From Nomia melanderi (taxonomy: Eukaryota > Arthropoda > Insecta > Hymenoptera > Halictidae), in NCBI RefSeq assembly GCF_051020985.1, contig NC_135002.1, positions 9,920,001 through 9,984,000 on the forward strand: 64,000 nt of DNA, written 5' to 3'. The position numbers and the translations under genes were made by a program. Below, piece by piece: positions 50,646 to 62,142 of this stretch. The first letter of the stretch is position 1, and each line of letters opens with the position of its first letter. The notes under the pieces are model-generated. The model was given only the letters and a program-made list of their open reading frames with translations. It had not been told where the DNA came from and made no database searches.

Positions 50646-50930
50646 TCACGTAATTCCACGCCAGAATGTTTTGTATGGTGTCAGAACGAATACATGGTTC
50701 TTCCGTTTCTCTGCTTCTGCGATAGTGTTCCATCGGATAGGTTGATCATCGGTCAGTACGTATTTCTGTTGTTCCAAGGAAGTTTCTAGGAAACAACGAA
50801 GGACATAAAATCTCGCACGCCGGTGCCAGCCGACGAATATTTCCGTCACTTTCAAATAAATCCGCTTCAAGTCTGGCATTAATGCCGCTTGATCTCCTGC
50901 CAAATAACCTTCATTGATAGCAGCCCAAGG
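50646..50930 (-). pseudogene. Coding-like minus-strand segment, unrecognised (part 2)
   Basis: Open frame entering at a TGA (50946-50948) and ending at a stop at 50646. The peptide reads like genuine protein: NPWAAINEGYLAGDQAALMP, then a stretch rich in Lys, Arg, Glu and aromatic residues (with GWHRRARFYVLRCF), ending YKTFWRGIT. A possible acceptor (TTATTTGGCAG) sits just before GDQAALMP. It is in the same frame as the segment at 51006-51383, with two in-frame stops between them, which suggests either a decayed gene or two exons split by an intron. No family recognised. Confidence 0.25.
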
Positions 50931-51002
50931 ATTAACGCGAATCCGTCATCGCGTGAAATACATCGGTTCTGGCGTTACCACTGAACAGGAACTAATTCCC
51001 GT

Positions 51003-51383
51003 TCAACGAAGAATCGAAAGAACAATGTAACTTATCGCCGGTCTGAAGTAACAGAGAAAGGGGTCTTTGAGAGTTTTCTGTCCTGCACGTTTCGCTAAGT
51101 AACTAACAATGGGTCCATCCATCTCTATCAAAATACTCGAAAACAATTGCACCAAGAAAACTGACGTCGAGCAAAAATATTTCATACCGTAAGTAACTAA
51201 ATAATAGTGTAACTCAAGAACCATGATATCTAACCATCTAATGCCATTTGCCTTAATAATCCAAAAATAACCAACATCACAGAAAACACTCAAAACTGCT
51301 ATAGCAGCCAACCTTTCAGTCAACGTTTCGATAACGGTAAAAGTACTGATCAAGAATGCACATTTCTCATCTATCAGATAGTT
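51003..51383 (-). pseudogene. Coding-like minus-strand segment, unrecognised (part 1)
   Basis: Open frame of about 126 codons between in-frame stops, without an initial ATG. It has two hydrophobic stretches that could be membrane segments (LAAIAVLSVFCDVGYFWII, and one after YLVTYGMKYF), then EMDGPIVSYLAKRAGQK. An acceptor-like TGCATTCTTGATCAG precedes it. Together with the downstream segment it looks like a membrane protein fragment, but chance cannot be excluded and I do not recognise it. Confidence 0.22.
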
Positions 51384-51429
51384 CTATCGTGAAAGTAACA
51401 TCGCGCCAACGTTCGCCGTAAAAAGGACA

Positions 51430-51659
51430 CCTCGGTTTCTAGTGAAAACCGTTCAATTTCGTCATCGATTTCGCGCGTCTAGTCGCGAACGCGTCGCGAA
51501 TCCCGTCACGTAGACGTGTTTCATCCCCCCGGCGGTGCGCGGGACGGTGTCAAGAACCCCGCAAGACCTCAGAAAGTGCACGGGGGACCAGATGCACGTC
51601 GAACGGAGGCTCGTTAGAAAGCCCCAAGGATAAGACCACCCACTCCCGTACCGATGGTG

Positions 51660-51692
<33 letters not shown>

Positions 51693-52300
51693 CTTACGAA
51701 ATTCATTAGCGGCCTAAATGCAGCCAGGCGGCGGTGAGGCATGCGGACCCGACCGCGCCGGGGCAGGCAGTTCGGTATCTTTCGTTATTAAACGTGCGCA
51801 TGCAAAAAGGAGATCGAGGCTTTGTGCTCCGGCTGGAACCTGGCGCCTTCGCGGCTCGATATACACGGAATCGGTTATCTCCGGCTGTTTATTGCCGATC
51901 GCGGCCGGCCGCGCTTTTGCGCAATCCTCCCTATCTCGCTCGCTCGTTAATTCCGCCGCTTGACTCGGAGTCCCGGTGTCGACGAACTGTTCCCCCCGTG
52001 TGTTATCCCCTTTTTCGTTCCCACGTTACGCGACGTAAACAGCGCTATTTTCGCGGCGATTCGAGCACTGACGATAAACCCCGATGGATTTTTCGCGGTT
52101 TCCCGGCGAACTTGGTCGATAAGCCGGATAAGAGGGTCGGAGAGAGCGGCGATCGGTCACCGAGCCGCGATTTTATGGTCTCGGTCTGGGTCGAATTCCG
52201 TTTCACTCGAAATTTCCACGATGGAACCGCTGTCCGAGCGGTATGCTACTTTTCACGTGCATTTGAAGATTGCGTTTGTCAGGGTATCGATTTGATTCTA
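51430..52300. other. CpG-rich patch with CGG repeat
   Basis: CpG-dense. A plus-strand frame of 202 codons (51734-52342) is Arg/Ser/Pro-rich without recognisable domains, overlaps other frames and is probably not a gene. Confidence 0.4.
51662..51688. repeat. (CGG)9 trinucleotide repeat
   Basis: Nine CGG units in the CpG-rich patch, a common site of length polymorphism. Confidence 0.8.
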
Positions 52301-53117
52301 TCGTTGCATCGTGGATCGAATAAATTAGGAATGTATGTATGACTCTCGAAAAATTGAAGCAATTTAAATTCACTGATTGCTGTACTTTTGTAAGAATCAT
52401 TAGGTTTATTCGATAATTCTTTCAACGCTAGAATCGTAATAGTGAAATTTCTTTAGTAGTCATCCCGTTGAGAAATGATTCTACATGACAAAATCAGAGT
52501 TTTCGATGTTAAAATTACTCGAAACGATGAACTTCTGACATCTACGAATATTCTTGACATTTTTTTACGAATTCTTATGTACGATCTCTCGCAACAGCCT
52601 TTTGATGTTTGCTTTCTGCGCGGATCACTCGAACGACGACGTAACGCGGTTGAAGAAAGCAGAACGATTCGGTCTTGTTCAACACGTAATGCAGAAGAGG
52701 ATTATGAAAAACGAAGGTGCGAGTTGCGGGCAGAGCGCGGAGGCAACAACGTCTACTTAGACTTTCCCGGATGAAGGAGGATAGGAATCGCGCGGCGTGT
52801 TCAATCGACTGCTATGAAACGGTGGGTTCGAATCGGAGCGTGTAGCACGGCCGTCGAACTTTCGGCTCCGTTCGCGTGCGCCGTTACGAAATCAGGAACT
52901 TTCGAGTTGACGTTCGTCGCTCGCTGGGATGAATTTCTATGATCGCCCGGGAATCGTCAATTCCGGCGAACGGCGCGCCGAGCATCCCCCGGAGACTTCA
53001 ACGCCTGTCACGGTTTTCACCGCGGGATCGTTTTCGTGACTGCCGAATCTGTGTCGCCGATCGAGTTCGCGAGTTGATCCTTTTTCTGCTCGCTCCAAAT
53101 ATTATCTGAGAAACAGA

Positions 53118-53335
53118 AAGTTCTCTTGAAAGAATTGTATAATATTTCAAGCGTTTCATTTCATTTATTCTATAATATGCATGAAATATATACATAGGTA
53201 TGTACTTAATCCTTACGTTAGCCACCGACAGTTCCCTTGAAACGAATCCATAGAATTCAATAATATTTCATGCGTTTCGTTTCATTTATTTTATAATATC
53301 CATGAAATATACACTCAATTCTCACGTCAGCAGCT
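53118..53335. repeat. Imperfect tandem duplication, period about 111-121 bp
   Basis: GTTCTCTTGAAA (53120) and GTTCCCTTGAAA (53231) start two units. Both continue to AATATTTCA, GCGTTTC, TTTCATTTATT and CATGAAATATA. A roughly 10-bp insertion in unit 2 shifts the period. Non-coding. Confidence 0.65.
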
Positions 53336-53339
53336 GAAA

Positions 53340-56300
53340 TATTTGCGTTCGTTCAAACTTTGATATTGCAAAATTCTTGCGTAACTGTTTCATTTTCAAA
53401 GTATAATTCAACGATAAGTCTTAGAAAAATTGAGATTCGAATCAGTTTTGTCGAATTTTCATATTGTGTCGAAGAAAATTTGAAAATGGGTGCCTGTTTA
53501 TTAACGTAAGGGTTCAAACTCAAAAGTTTGAAGGGAGATTGTTACCGTTCACTCGGTAAATCGACAATCGTGCTGCATAAATGATAGTGAACACATGTCA
53601 GTTAACCTAGATAATTTAGCTGTATGTGAAATGATCGTTCGTCGACGAACGAATGTATCTCTCTGATTTCCACAGAGGAATCGAAACGGAACGGTCGCGT
53701 TTCCTGGGCGTCCGCGGTCCGCGAAGCGACTTGCGGCGCGCTTTTCGCAAGTGCACGAATCAATTTATGGCCAGCCGGAGGCAATGCTCGTAAGTCGAAC
53801 GCGGAGATAGGCGGTGCAGTTAGCGGCGGGTATGCAGAGCGGATTTGCATGCCGCAGCACGCCAGGCGAAAGAGCGCGTCGGGTTGTGAAACTTCTCAGT
53901 TGCGCCGTGAAACTTACCTACGAGAGGGACCTTTTACGCTTCTAACTTCCACGGGTTCGTTGACTCGGTTCCTTGGGCTAGCCGGCGTCGATCCCGCGGA
54001 ATTTCCTATGGGATTTCAGAAACCATCTTTCCCCGCGGCGAAATTGAATTTTTGAATTTGATTTTCGCCAGTTCGACCTAGCATAATCGTATCGAAGCTC
54101 GAAATACATTATTCGAGGAAGATTGTATTATAATATCAGGCTCGTAGCGAGGACTTAAAAATATATAATTGCTAAATCTAAATAGAATTAAAATTACTAA
54201 CCAATTCGTTTGAATTAAAATGCTTTCATTTTATTTTTACAGTGAATATGCATTGCTTCGTTGTTTGAAGAATTATTAACAATGAAAAGCTTTTGTCACG
54301 TTAATTAGAGGAGCAGTTATTTGGTTAGAGGTAAATCATTTTCGGTTTAATTATTACGGTTTGATATAATATCCAGTATGAAGGAGCATGTACATTAGTA
54401 ATATTGTTTTATATTTTTATAATATATAATATATTTGTACCATATTACAGAAGTTTTTAAAGAAATGAGAACACAATTAGGTCGGAAAGAATTTGCGGAC
54501 AATGGTAAAGTTGGGAAGATGAGAACGCTACTGGGTCAGGAAACAAGCAAAGAGACTAGGTAGATTAATATACAATAATGCGTATTGTTCTTGTAACATA
54601 GTGTATTTAAAGCATATTAGAGAATATATTGCCAATTCCATTTTTAATCATCGTCTAAACAAATGAGCTATATGCAAAGCATTTATAAAATCCGACAAAC
54701 TTTTATCTAAAATACAAATTTTTCATTAATTTCCAATTTTCTTTGCACTTCGATGAAATATTTGAAATTCAAACACATGTACGTTGTTGAAAGAGAAGTC
54801 AAATCCCCAACTAAATAACCACAAGCCATCCTAAAAGCATCATCAATATCACTTTACCATCAATCCTTTTTTGAACTTCTAGGAATCGAGAAGTACCATT
54901 AAATCTCTGGTATGATCATTTTCAACACCCTTTTCAGCACAAACGCTGCAACTTAGAGTCTTTGTAAGAGCTATAGGGAAAGTCGTTCGAATTATATTAG
55001 AAATTATGTAAGTCTGATATAAATTACATCTTACTGCATATAAAATCAAAATTCAAAGAAAAAAATGAAACACAAACGAGCTGCCAATGAATAAGAAAAA
55101 TCTCGTGTTCAGTGTCCGCAATAGTGTTTCCAGTCCCGAGTGGTGTAACCGTAGAAAGTGAATATCCTACTATTTTCTTTTTCAGGAATTTGATATATCC
55201 ACCGAGCGTCTAATTTGTCGCAATATTTTCTTGCGGTTGTAACAGCTCCCATACCTCGCAGCTTTCCGCATAACAACGGGAGTACGAGTAAAATGGTTTA
55301 GAATGCAAGAATTTTTCCTTCCGCCGCGCATTTCGACTTCGGGAGTAACAGCGACCCGCGACTGTGATCATAAAACTATTGGGACTAAAAGGATTTACGT
55401 GGCCTGCGGATAATGCCGCGGCGAGTACAGCCGAAACCCGTTATTAAGAAACATTCGTGCTCAATCGTAAAACGAAACGGACTGTCGATTACTAGGATAG
55501 CAGACTATATTCGCAGCTGGGTGAAATTTAGAAGGCATTTCAAATGCTATTTAAAACAACGAATGTTATGATCCAAACGGAGAAACATTTTTAAACGGGA
55601 AGCAAAAGTTTGGCGAGAGAAAATCTTATTTTTGAATTTGGCAATCTCAAGTGGTAAGATAAAATGTTTTAATCTTGAATTTCAGATGTAAGTTCAATGT
55701 ATTTGTTGAAGAAACTTAATTAGCGGCAAAAACGATATAATAACGGAATGTTTGAAAAGAAATGTACCAAAGGTTTGAAAATAAAGCATCATTGGTCCCT
55801 TAAGATAAAAGCTTATCTCGACGAATGAGATATTTTACTTTCAAAGTCGCGCGCACGATTTGAAACGGGACAGCGTATTCGCTATTCAAAGTATCATTTT
55901 TTCTAGCACCGACTGCGCCCCTTACGAAGCGACCGGTAGTGATCCGTCGAACATTTCCGATTCCACGTGGAACGCTCGATTCTCGTAACCAAAGACGAAC
56001 TGTTTTGTCGTCGTAAACGCGTAACGAAAGTAGCACGGTTGCGAAACTTCTCGCTTTTTCCGCAATGATATCGCCGCTGTTCCCGTAACACAGAATTTAC
56101 TGCCACCATAACTATGTGATCTCTGCCACCAGTGAAATCTGAAATTCATAAATTCCATGTTTCGCTCGTTTTTTCGCCGATCATCTCGTTATACATAAAA
56201 CCAGAAGTACTCTATAATTCCTTATCTGCTTACAAGTCAAAAACGTTATTCGCGGTTACATTTGTTCCCTACCTGAAACATATGTATCAAGAATCACTCA

Positions 56301-57880
56301 CATGTCTCATTACTTTTTGACAAACATCAATTTCCCCGAACAGCAAAATATTTATACGAATCGAGATCTTCCCAACTCTACCGCATTCTCCGAATGTTTT
56401 TAACCCAATCACGTTCCCATTTCCTTATCACCATTTCATTTCTACGATCCTCTTCAACTTCATCGCATTTCCATTTTATCAGACACTTTCGAATTCGACA
56501 GCATCACGAGAAAATTCTTACTATTCCACTGTGTTCCTATTTCCCCGATAACACGTGAACCGTACGAATAAATCGAAGATAGCAAACTTAACCGAACTCA
56601 TTCGACTAATCTCAGATAAGTATTTACTCTACAGAAATCGAACAACTAGGAGCAATGAACCGAGTTTCTACACGTTTACGCGAACCAAGGTTCGTATTAT
56701 CCGTCGAGGGGGCGACAAGGATACTGGGTGAAGGAAAAAGGGGAAAATCTTTACCCCACTGCCCTAGGCCTACCTAGCCGACAAACACTTGACCGAAGGT
56801 TACACCGTATAAAAATACTTTGATCAATGGAATTCTAATCGAGGAGTAGCGGGCGGGGGACACAGGAATATAAGATGAGTTGAGGATCGCTGTACGGTGC
56901 AAGACCTCGGGAGTGCATTGCGCCCCGGTGCACAGGGCGCGCGATCGAGCGAGCGGGGCTGCACTCTAACGCACCGCAGAAGGGGGAGCAAACGCGGGCG
57001 CAAATGTGTCAACTAGCTCCGCTCCGCCCTGCCCTCCCCCCTGCTGTCTCTGCCGCGCACCCTCTCGAAATGTTTCATCCTGGTTTCTTTTCCGTCGGGA
57101 TTCATTCTACATCTGAGCGGCGCGCTGGAAATTCTCCGCTCGAATTAGATCTGTTTGCGCTACGAATCGATGAACCGGCCACGCGAAACCTTCGATTCTT
57201 TACGAGAATAATTGAAGGCCTCTCTCCGATTATTCGCGCTGACACCGCGGCCACGATCGCGTCAGCCAGAGAAAACAATGAATATGTTAAACGGACGTTA
57301 AATATATCCTCAATCGTGAGACTCGAGGTGATAGTAAATATGTATAATAATAGTTCTCCGGTAGAAAGTTGTACCGACTATTGCACGTTCTCTAGATATT
57401 CGGAAAATTATATGGATGGTTTTTATTGGGGAAATTGTGAATGATTGGTGACAGACGATAAGTTAGTATCTAGTGTGATTACTCTCTCAGATGGAACGTT
57501 GTTTATTGTTAATTTTACAAGGTAATCGGATAGTCGAGGTTTTGGGGATACATATGAGTCGTTTTACTAATGACAATTGAAAGCATTCGACGATAATAAT
57601 CTCGAATCATTGTAAGAGTTATGCATGAATAATTCAACTTTGTCCCGCTGTGAAGGTGATACTAAAAAAAAGGTCAGTGTTACTTCATCCCCATTCGTGA
57701 CACCAAAACACGATTTCAATTCCTCTTCGCCGCGGGATTCGAATCAACGGCAACCTCGCAGCTCGTTACGCTCGATTTACCGGGGCAATCGAAATACCCC
57801 AACAAACAAATATTCAGCAGCAGTAAAATCTTACGCTAGCGCGAGGATATATCATACGGACGAGTTCTTAGCTGATCGAG
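53340..57880. other. Intronic filler
   Basis: Mainly AT-rich with CpG patches at about 53690-54040 and 56840-57280. CTATTTTCTTTTTCAG at about 55170-55185 is a strong acceptor, but the following frame stops after about 18 codons. TATAAAAA at 56809 has no matching initiator. No gene recognised. Confidence 0.45.
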
Positions 57881-57890
57881 TTCCGGAAGC

Positions 57891-58245
57891 TTAACACTTT
57901 AGCTACCGGAAAAATTGTATGTCAAATATTATAGTATTTTGTAACTACTTCCTTTTATTGACCTAACCAAAAAATTCTATCTTCTTAAAATGAAGTTCAG
58001 AAAGAAGCTTTCCTACGTTAAATTAATCTTCATCGAGCAGTGCTCTACATATTTTCTTAGAAATCTGTTCACTGCCTATTAGTTTGTTTATCCGCAATAC
58101 TTATTAGTACACCATAATATAAGCGTCAAACTGAAAACTAAACCTACAAGACCTTTCGACTATCCTAACATAATGACTCAAAGTAATACATCGCCAGTAT
58201 TAGTGACGTATTTTCATTCCATTAAACTGATAGTCGAAGTGTTAA
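57891..58245. mobile_element. TTAA-flanked MITE
   Basis: Left TTAACACTTTAGCTACCGG and right reverse complement TTAACACTTCGACTATCAG match at 14 of 19 positions, with TTAA at both edges. It contains the 19-mer shared with 43870-44150. Size 355 bp, non-coding. Confidence 0.5.
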
Positions 58246-58506
58246 GAAACTGGCCGCGTCTCCGGGAAAACGTTCATCGAACTTCCCGCGGCGGGATTAA
58301 CGCGGGCAGCCTTGTATCCCGGTAGCGTTGTTCAAACTGCTGCCGCGGATCTGTTCGACTGCGCTCAAGACTGGATCGAGATCAATTTCCCTGGCGGAGT
58401 CGATTTAGTTAAATCCGAGCCGGTTGCGGACTTTCATCTCGCTTTTCGAATATCTCCTTCCTCTCGGGAATAGGAGGCGGAGATAGAGACAGCAGAGAGG
58501 GAGGGG

Positions 58507-58552
58507 GCAGGAATATAAGAGAAAGAGAAAAAGAAAGAGAGAGAGAGAGAGA
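58507..58552. repeat. GA-rich microsatellite
   Basis: GAAAGAGAAAAAGAAAGAGAG tract ending in a pure (GA)n run. Confidence 0.7.
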
Positions 58553-58770
58553 CCGTTCCGCGAGAAAGCCGGAGGACTTAGCGAAAACTTGTCCCGGAGA
58601 TATTCCGAACCGGCAGTTACCTTCGTTTTTCTCGTTGCTCCTTCTCTATCATTCCCTCCCGTTCTGTGTCTACCTGTCTCTCTCGGTCTCTCGCGTGCGC
58701 CAGTGTTCACCGGGATAAGTCTGTCTCAGTCTGGCCGAGTTGCGAGCTCCGCGAGGCTGCGAACGAACGC

Positions 58771-58842
58771 CCCCATTTCCGAAGGCCGTCAGCGGACGAC
58801 GAACCACCGACACCGAGGACGGGGTGAGCTGCTTCTCTCGGG
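58771..58842. repeat. Dispersed repeat, copy 1
   Basis: CGAAGGCCGTCAGCGGACG, then GAACCACCG, then GAGGACGGGGTGAGCTGCTT. The same order of blocks occurs at 61470-61533 with small indels. Possibly a duplicated regulatory or once-coding segment. Confidence 0.5.
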
Positions 58843-58937
58843 TCGGAATCGCTAGCCTTAGGCCGCGTTCATAATCGTACGGGCTTATTGAAAGGGTTAC
58901 CCAACGTTTCACTCTTCCTCACTCCCCATGCCGAAGG

Positions 58938-58960
58938 CGTGCGCGCGCTCGCGCGCGCGA
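58938..58960. repeat. GC/CG alternating tract
   Basis: GTGCGCGCGCTCGCGCGCGCG, nearly pure alternating CG with one T interruption. Confidence 0.7.
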
Positions 58961-61469
58961 TAGAGAAAAAGAGAAAGAAAAGGAACGCGTGGAAACACTC
59001 GCGGAAGAATTTTTCACCCTTAGGCTACTTTTAATCCATCGACGGATAATTGTTCACAGGATGTGGATTATACGGATGCCTGTACGCTCGATTTGCTTAT
59101 TCTGGGTTAATGGTAGCTTTGACCGAGGTTTCGACGAGTTTTTGCGGGAATCGAAACGCGCTGATACGCGCGCGTTATGCATACATTACTCGGATGTTTT
59201 TATTGTTCTGTATCCTGGATCTTGTGTCGTTTGAACCGCGAAAGACGTGTATTATACTAAAATTCGATGTAGAAGTTAGTTGTGTAAGTAAGTAGACCGT
59301 GTATCTTTATGAACGTTTATTGTGTTAAAAAAATGAATTAATTGTGAATTGATTATGAAAACAAAATTAGTTTATTGGAAATTATTTAGGATCCTAGTGA
59401 ATAATCATCTGATGTGTACAAGTTCAATGAATTTAAAAAATTATTAATGATGTTCTCGATTGTGGAAGCTTATAGCTCGGTGCACAGGACATCTGGTACG
59501 CAACAGAGATTTAAAAATGGTCGTTGGAATGACGAAGTGGTCGTCTTTCCTTTGACAATCCACCGTGTATCGCGCAGGAGTAATATAACACTCGGTGAGA
59601 TTGCAGGATACTCGGTATTGAATTGATCTTTGCGGGGGAATGAAAAGGTTTCTGGCTGGCGATCGTCGAAGATGCGCGAGTGCGGACGGATCACCCCGTT
59701 TCCCGATGGTTAGTTCGTCGCCTGATCGACCTTCGGAATCGAGGACACGTATTACATTGCGACTAAGGGGTGGAAAAGGACATCACTGACGTACGAAGAT
59801 GAACGGTATTCGTGAATAAAAAAAGGCCCACCGGTACACATTGTTTCGACTGATTTACCGAACACTCCAAACTGACCTCCCCGCGGTTCAGCCAATTTGA
59901 ATACCGTTAAACGTGTTTCGCTCTGGAACTCTGAAACTCATGCGCATTGTGACGAAGGTCGCGGGGAATAGATTGTTTCAAAGAGAATAATGTACGTTCT
60001 AATTTGATAGAAAATAATTAAATAAATAATAAATAATAAAATTCTGATCATTTTTGTACTTAGAAAAAATATCTTGTGTTAAGTTTGTTGGATGTTTCAC
60101 ACAAAATTGTTAACAGATCGAGAAATGTATTTATTTTAAAGGAAATTGCAGAACTCTTCTATGCAATGTTTAATAGTATAAGTAATAGTAAGATAATTAT
60201 TGCGACGAATGTTCGAAATGAAATTATATAGTTAAAATAATACATGATACTTTTTAAATCCAAGATTTTATTTCAGAGATATGTTACAGAGAGCATTATC
60301 TTAATTTTTTTCTGTTAATTGAAACGATTTTCGGAAAGGGATCATTTACTAAAAGTGATATAATAGTTTTTCCGGTGTTCGTCGATGTCGGCGGAAACGT
60401 TTACGGGGAATTCGAGGTTCGCGCGACCCGCGGATGGAAGCTACAGAGGCCCCGACTAATCATCCGTGCTCTCGACCCCATTTGTCTCGGTGAGCACGAA
60501 CAATCGTTGAAAAATCTTTAATCTTCCCAGCGATCGCCGAAATGAGCTCTAACTTTCGGCTACGCCACTTGGATCGTTCACTAGCCGATTTCACGGCTTG
60601 CCAGAGCTAACCTTGGTCAAAGAGCCGCTGAATGAAACGTTCAATCATCCCCTCAAAGAACAATACAGTCCGCTTCTATAAAACTTAATAAAAACTTTCG
60701 AATCACTGAAAAAAAGCAATTACATATCGATACATATCCAGCCTAGAAATTGATTTCTATTTACTTTACATCGCTCCCATCAGAAACTTCATCTCAATCA
60801 CATCCTTCCTCTATCGTATTAATTGTCATAGTGATTATTCATTACTAATTAAGTTATAAACCGAATAACGTAGCGAAAGAAAAACTAAATTACGTTAACC
60901 TCCGTTTTTATCTGAAATCCAAGATGACAATATTTTTTTTATATTTCCAATTGTACCTCGTAAACATATATTGCATCCTAATAAAATACAAAAACTACTA
61001 TTGAAACAAATACCGGTATAAACGTGTCAACGTTCTTCTAACAGTCATTCTTAAACCTCCAGAATACTGTCGAATGCGTCGGAGATTGCGCTCTGAAAAA
61101 CTTTCCTCCGATGTAATTGCGTTCCGCGCACCTTCGTCGATTGAATTCCAAATTCGCGGGACGAAAGTGAAGTTAGGCGTCCGAGTAACCGACGAGGGAA
61201 CTTTTCCACGCGGCTTTGAACTTTCACCGTGCGCGCGGCCGCGCGCTCGATAAAAAGCCGCTTCTGATTCATTAACAGCGGGCGTATCTATGTACGTGCG
61301 TCAGGGAGGATCGGCAGACCCTGATCGCGTAGTATATCGCGTCGCAAGTTTCACGGCCCGCCCGCCCCGCGTCTTCGGGGCTGGAGAGAGCTTCATGGCT
61401 ATTTCGCTCAGCGGTGGCTCCGCTAAAGCGACTTTCCAACCCCATCTCTCCCGGCGCGGAATCGTATGT
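58960..61469. other. AT-rich intronic filler
   Basis: No exon, RNA gene or further repeat pair recognised. Confidence 0.5.
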
Positions 61470-61533
61470 CCCCGATTACGAAGGTCTCGCGGACGTTGAA
61501 CCATCGAGGACGGGGTGAACTGCTTTTTCCCGG
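61470..61533. repeat. Dispersed repeat, copy 2
   Basis: CGAAGGTCTCGCGGACG, then GAACCATCG, then AGGACGGGGTGAACTGCTTT. Same orientation and block order as 58771-58842, 2.7 kb away. Confidence 0.5.
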
Positions 61534-61915
61534 AGATATATCCGACTTTTAGGTCACAGTCAGACATAGCACTGTCTCAACGTCGCTCGCGAAGCCGTTT
61601 CCAGATTAATCGTCCCCTGGTTATTAACCGATTACTGCCTTCTCCCGGCTTTTCTTTTCTGGGACGCATCGCCACCGTGCACTCGACGCTGCGAAGTGAC
61701 ACGTCCGTCGAAAAGAAACCGTGCATATATTTCACATTTCTATCGGAATTGTATTACTCAGTATTTTGGTCTATATTCGAACGAATTCGTTACGAATAAA
61801 AAATTGTATTAGATTAAGATGATATTATATACGTAAGGTTGTATATTTCAAGTTATGAATAATTTGAAAAGCGAATGATTCGGTGTTAGAAGGAATACAT
61901 TTTGTATTGTTCTGT

Positions 61916-62142
61916 TTAACGCTGACACTATGGAGCAGTGAAATTGATTTTTTAAAATTTTTCTATGAAAACTACAAGAGTTCGTCTATTGAGACTTTTA
62001 TTCATTTACAATTGAATTTACGCATTGCTAAATCAATGTCTTTAATAACTTCTCAGAGAATCATCTGTTATCTTTTCAATAATCGCTAAAGGAGGAAATT
62101 AGGTATGGGTCATTTTGACCTCTGTGGTACTTCTAGTAGTAA
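61916..62142. mobile_element. Degenerate TTAA-type MITE
   Basis: The left end, TTAACGCTGACACTATGGAG, and the right end, read inward as TTACTACTAGAAGTACCAC then GGTCAAAATGACCC, resemble the TTAACRCTAGRHCTACC end family. The subterminal GGGTCATTTTGACC (62107-62120) is a palindrome-like motif shared with other ends. The flanking TTAA is intact on the left and GTAA on the right. Confidence 0.35.

Noticed and set aside
52820..52845. GGGTTCGAATCGG, tRNA B-box-like
   Set aside because: No A box or cloverleaf-compatible sequence upstream. No tRNA was found elsewhere on inspection.
55170..55185. Strong acceptor, possible exon start
   Set aside because: The following frames stop within about 18 codons and no strong donor follows.
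56809..56816. TATAAAAA as a promoter
   Set aside because: No initiator at the right distance and no coding exon downstream.
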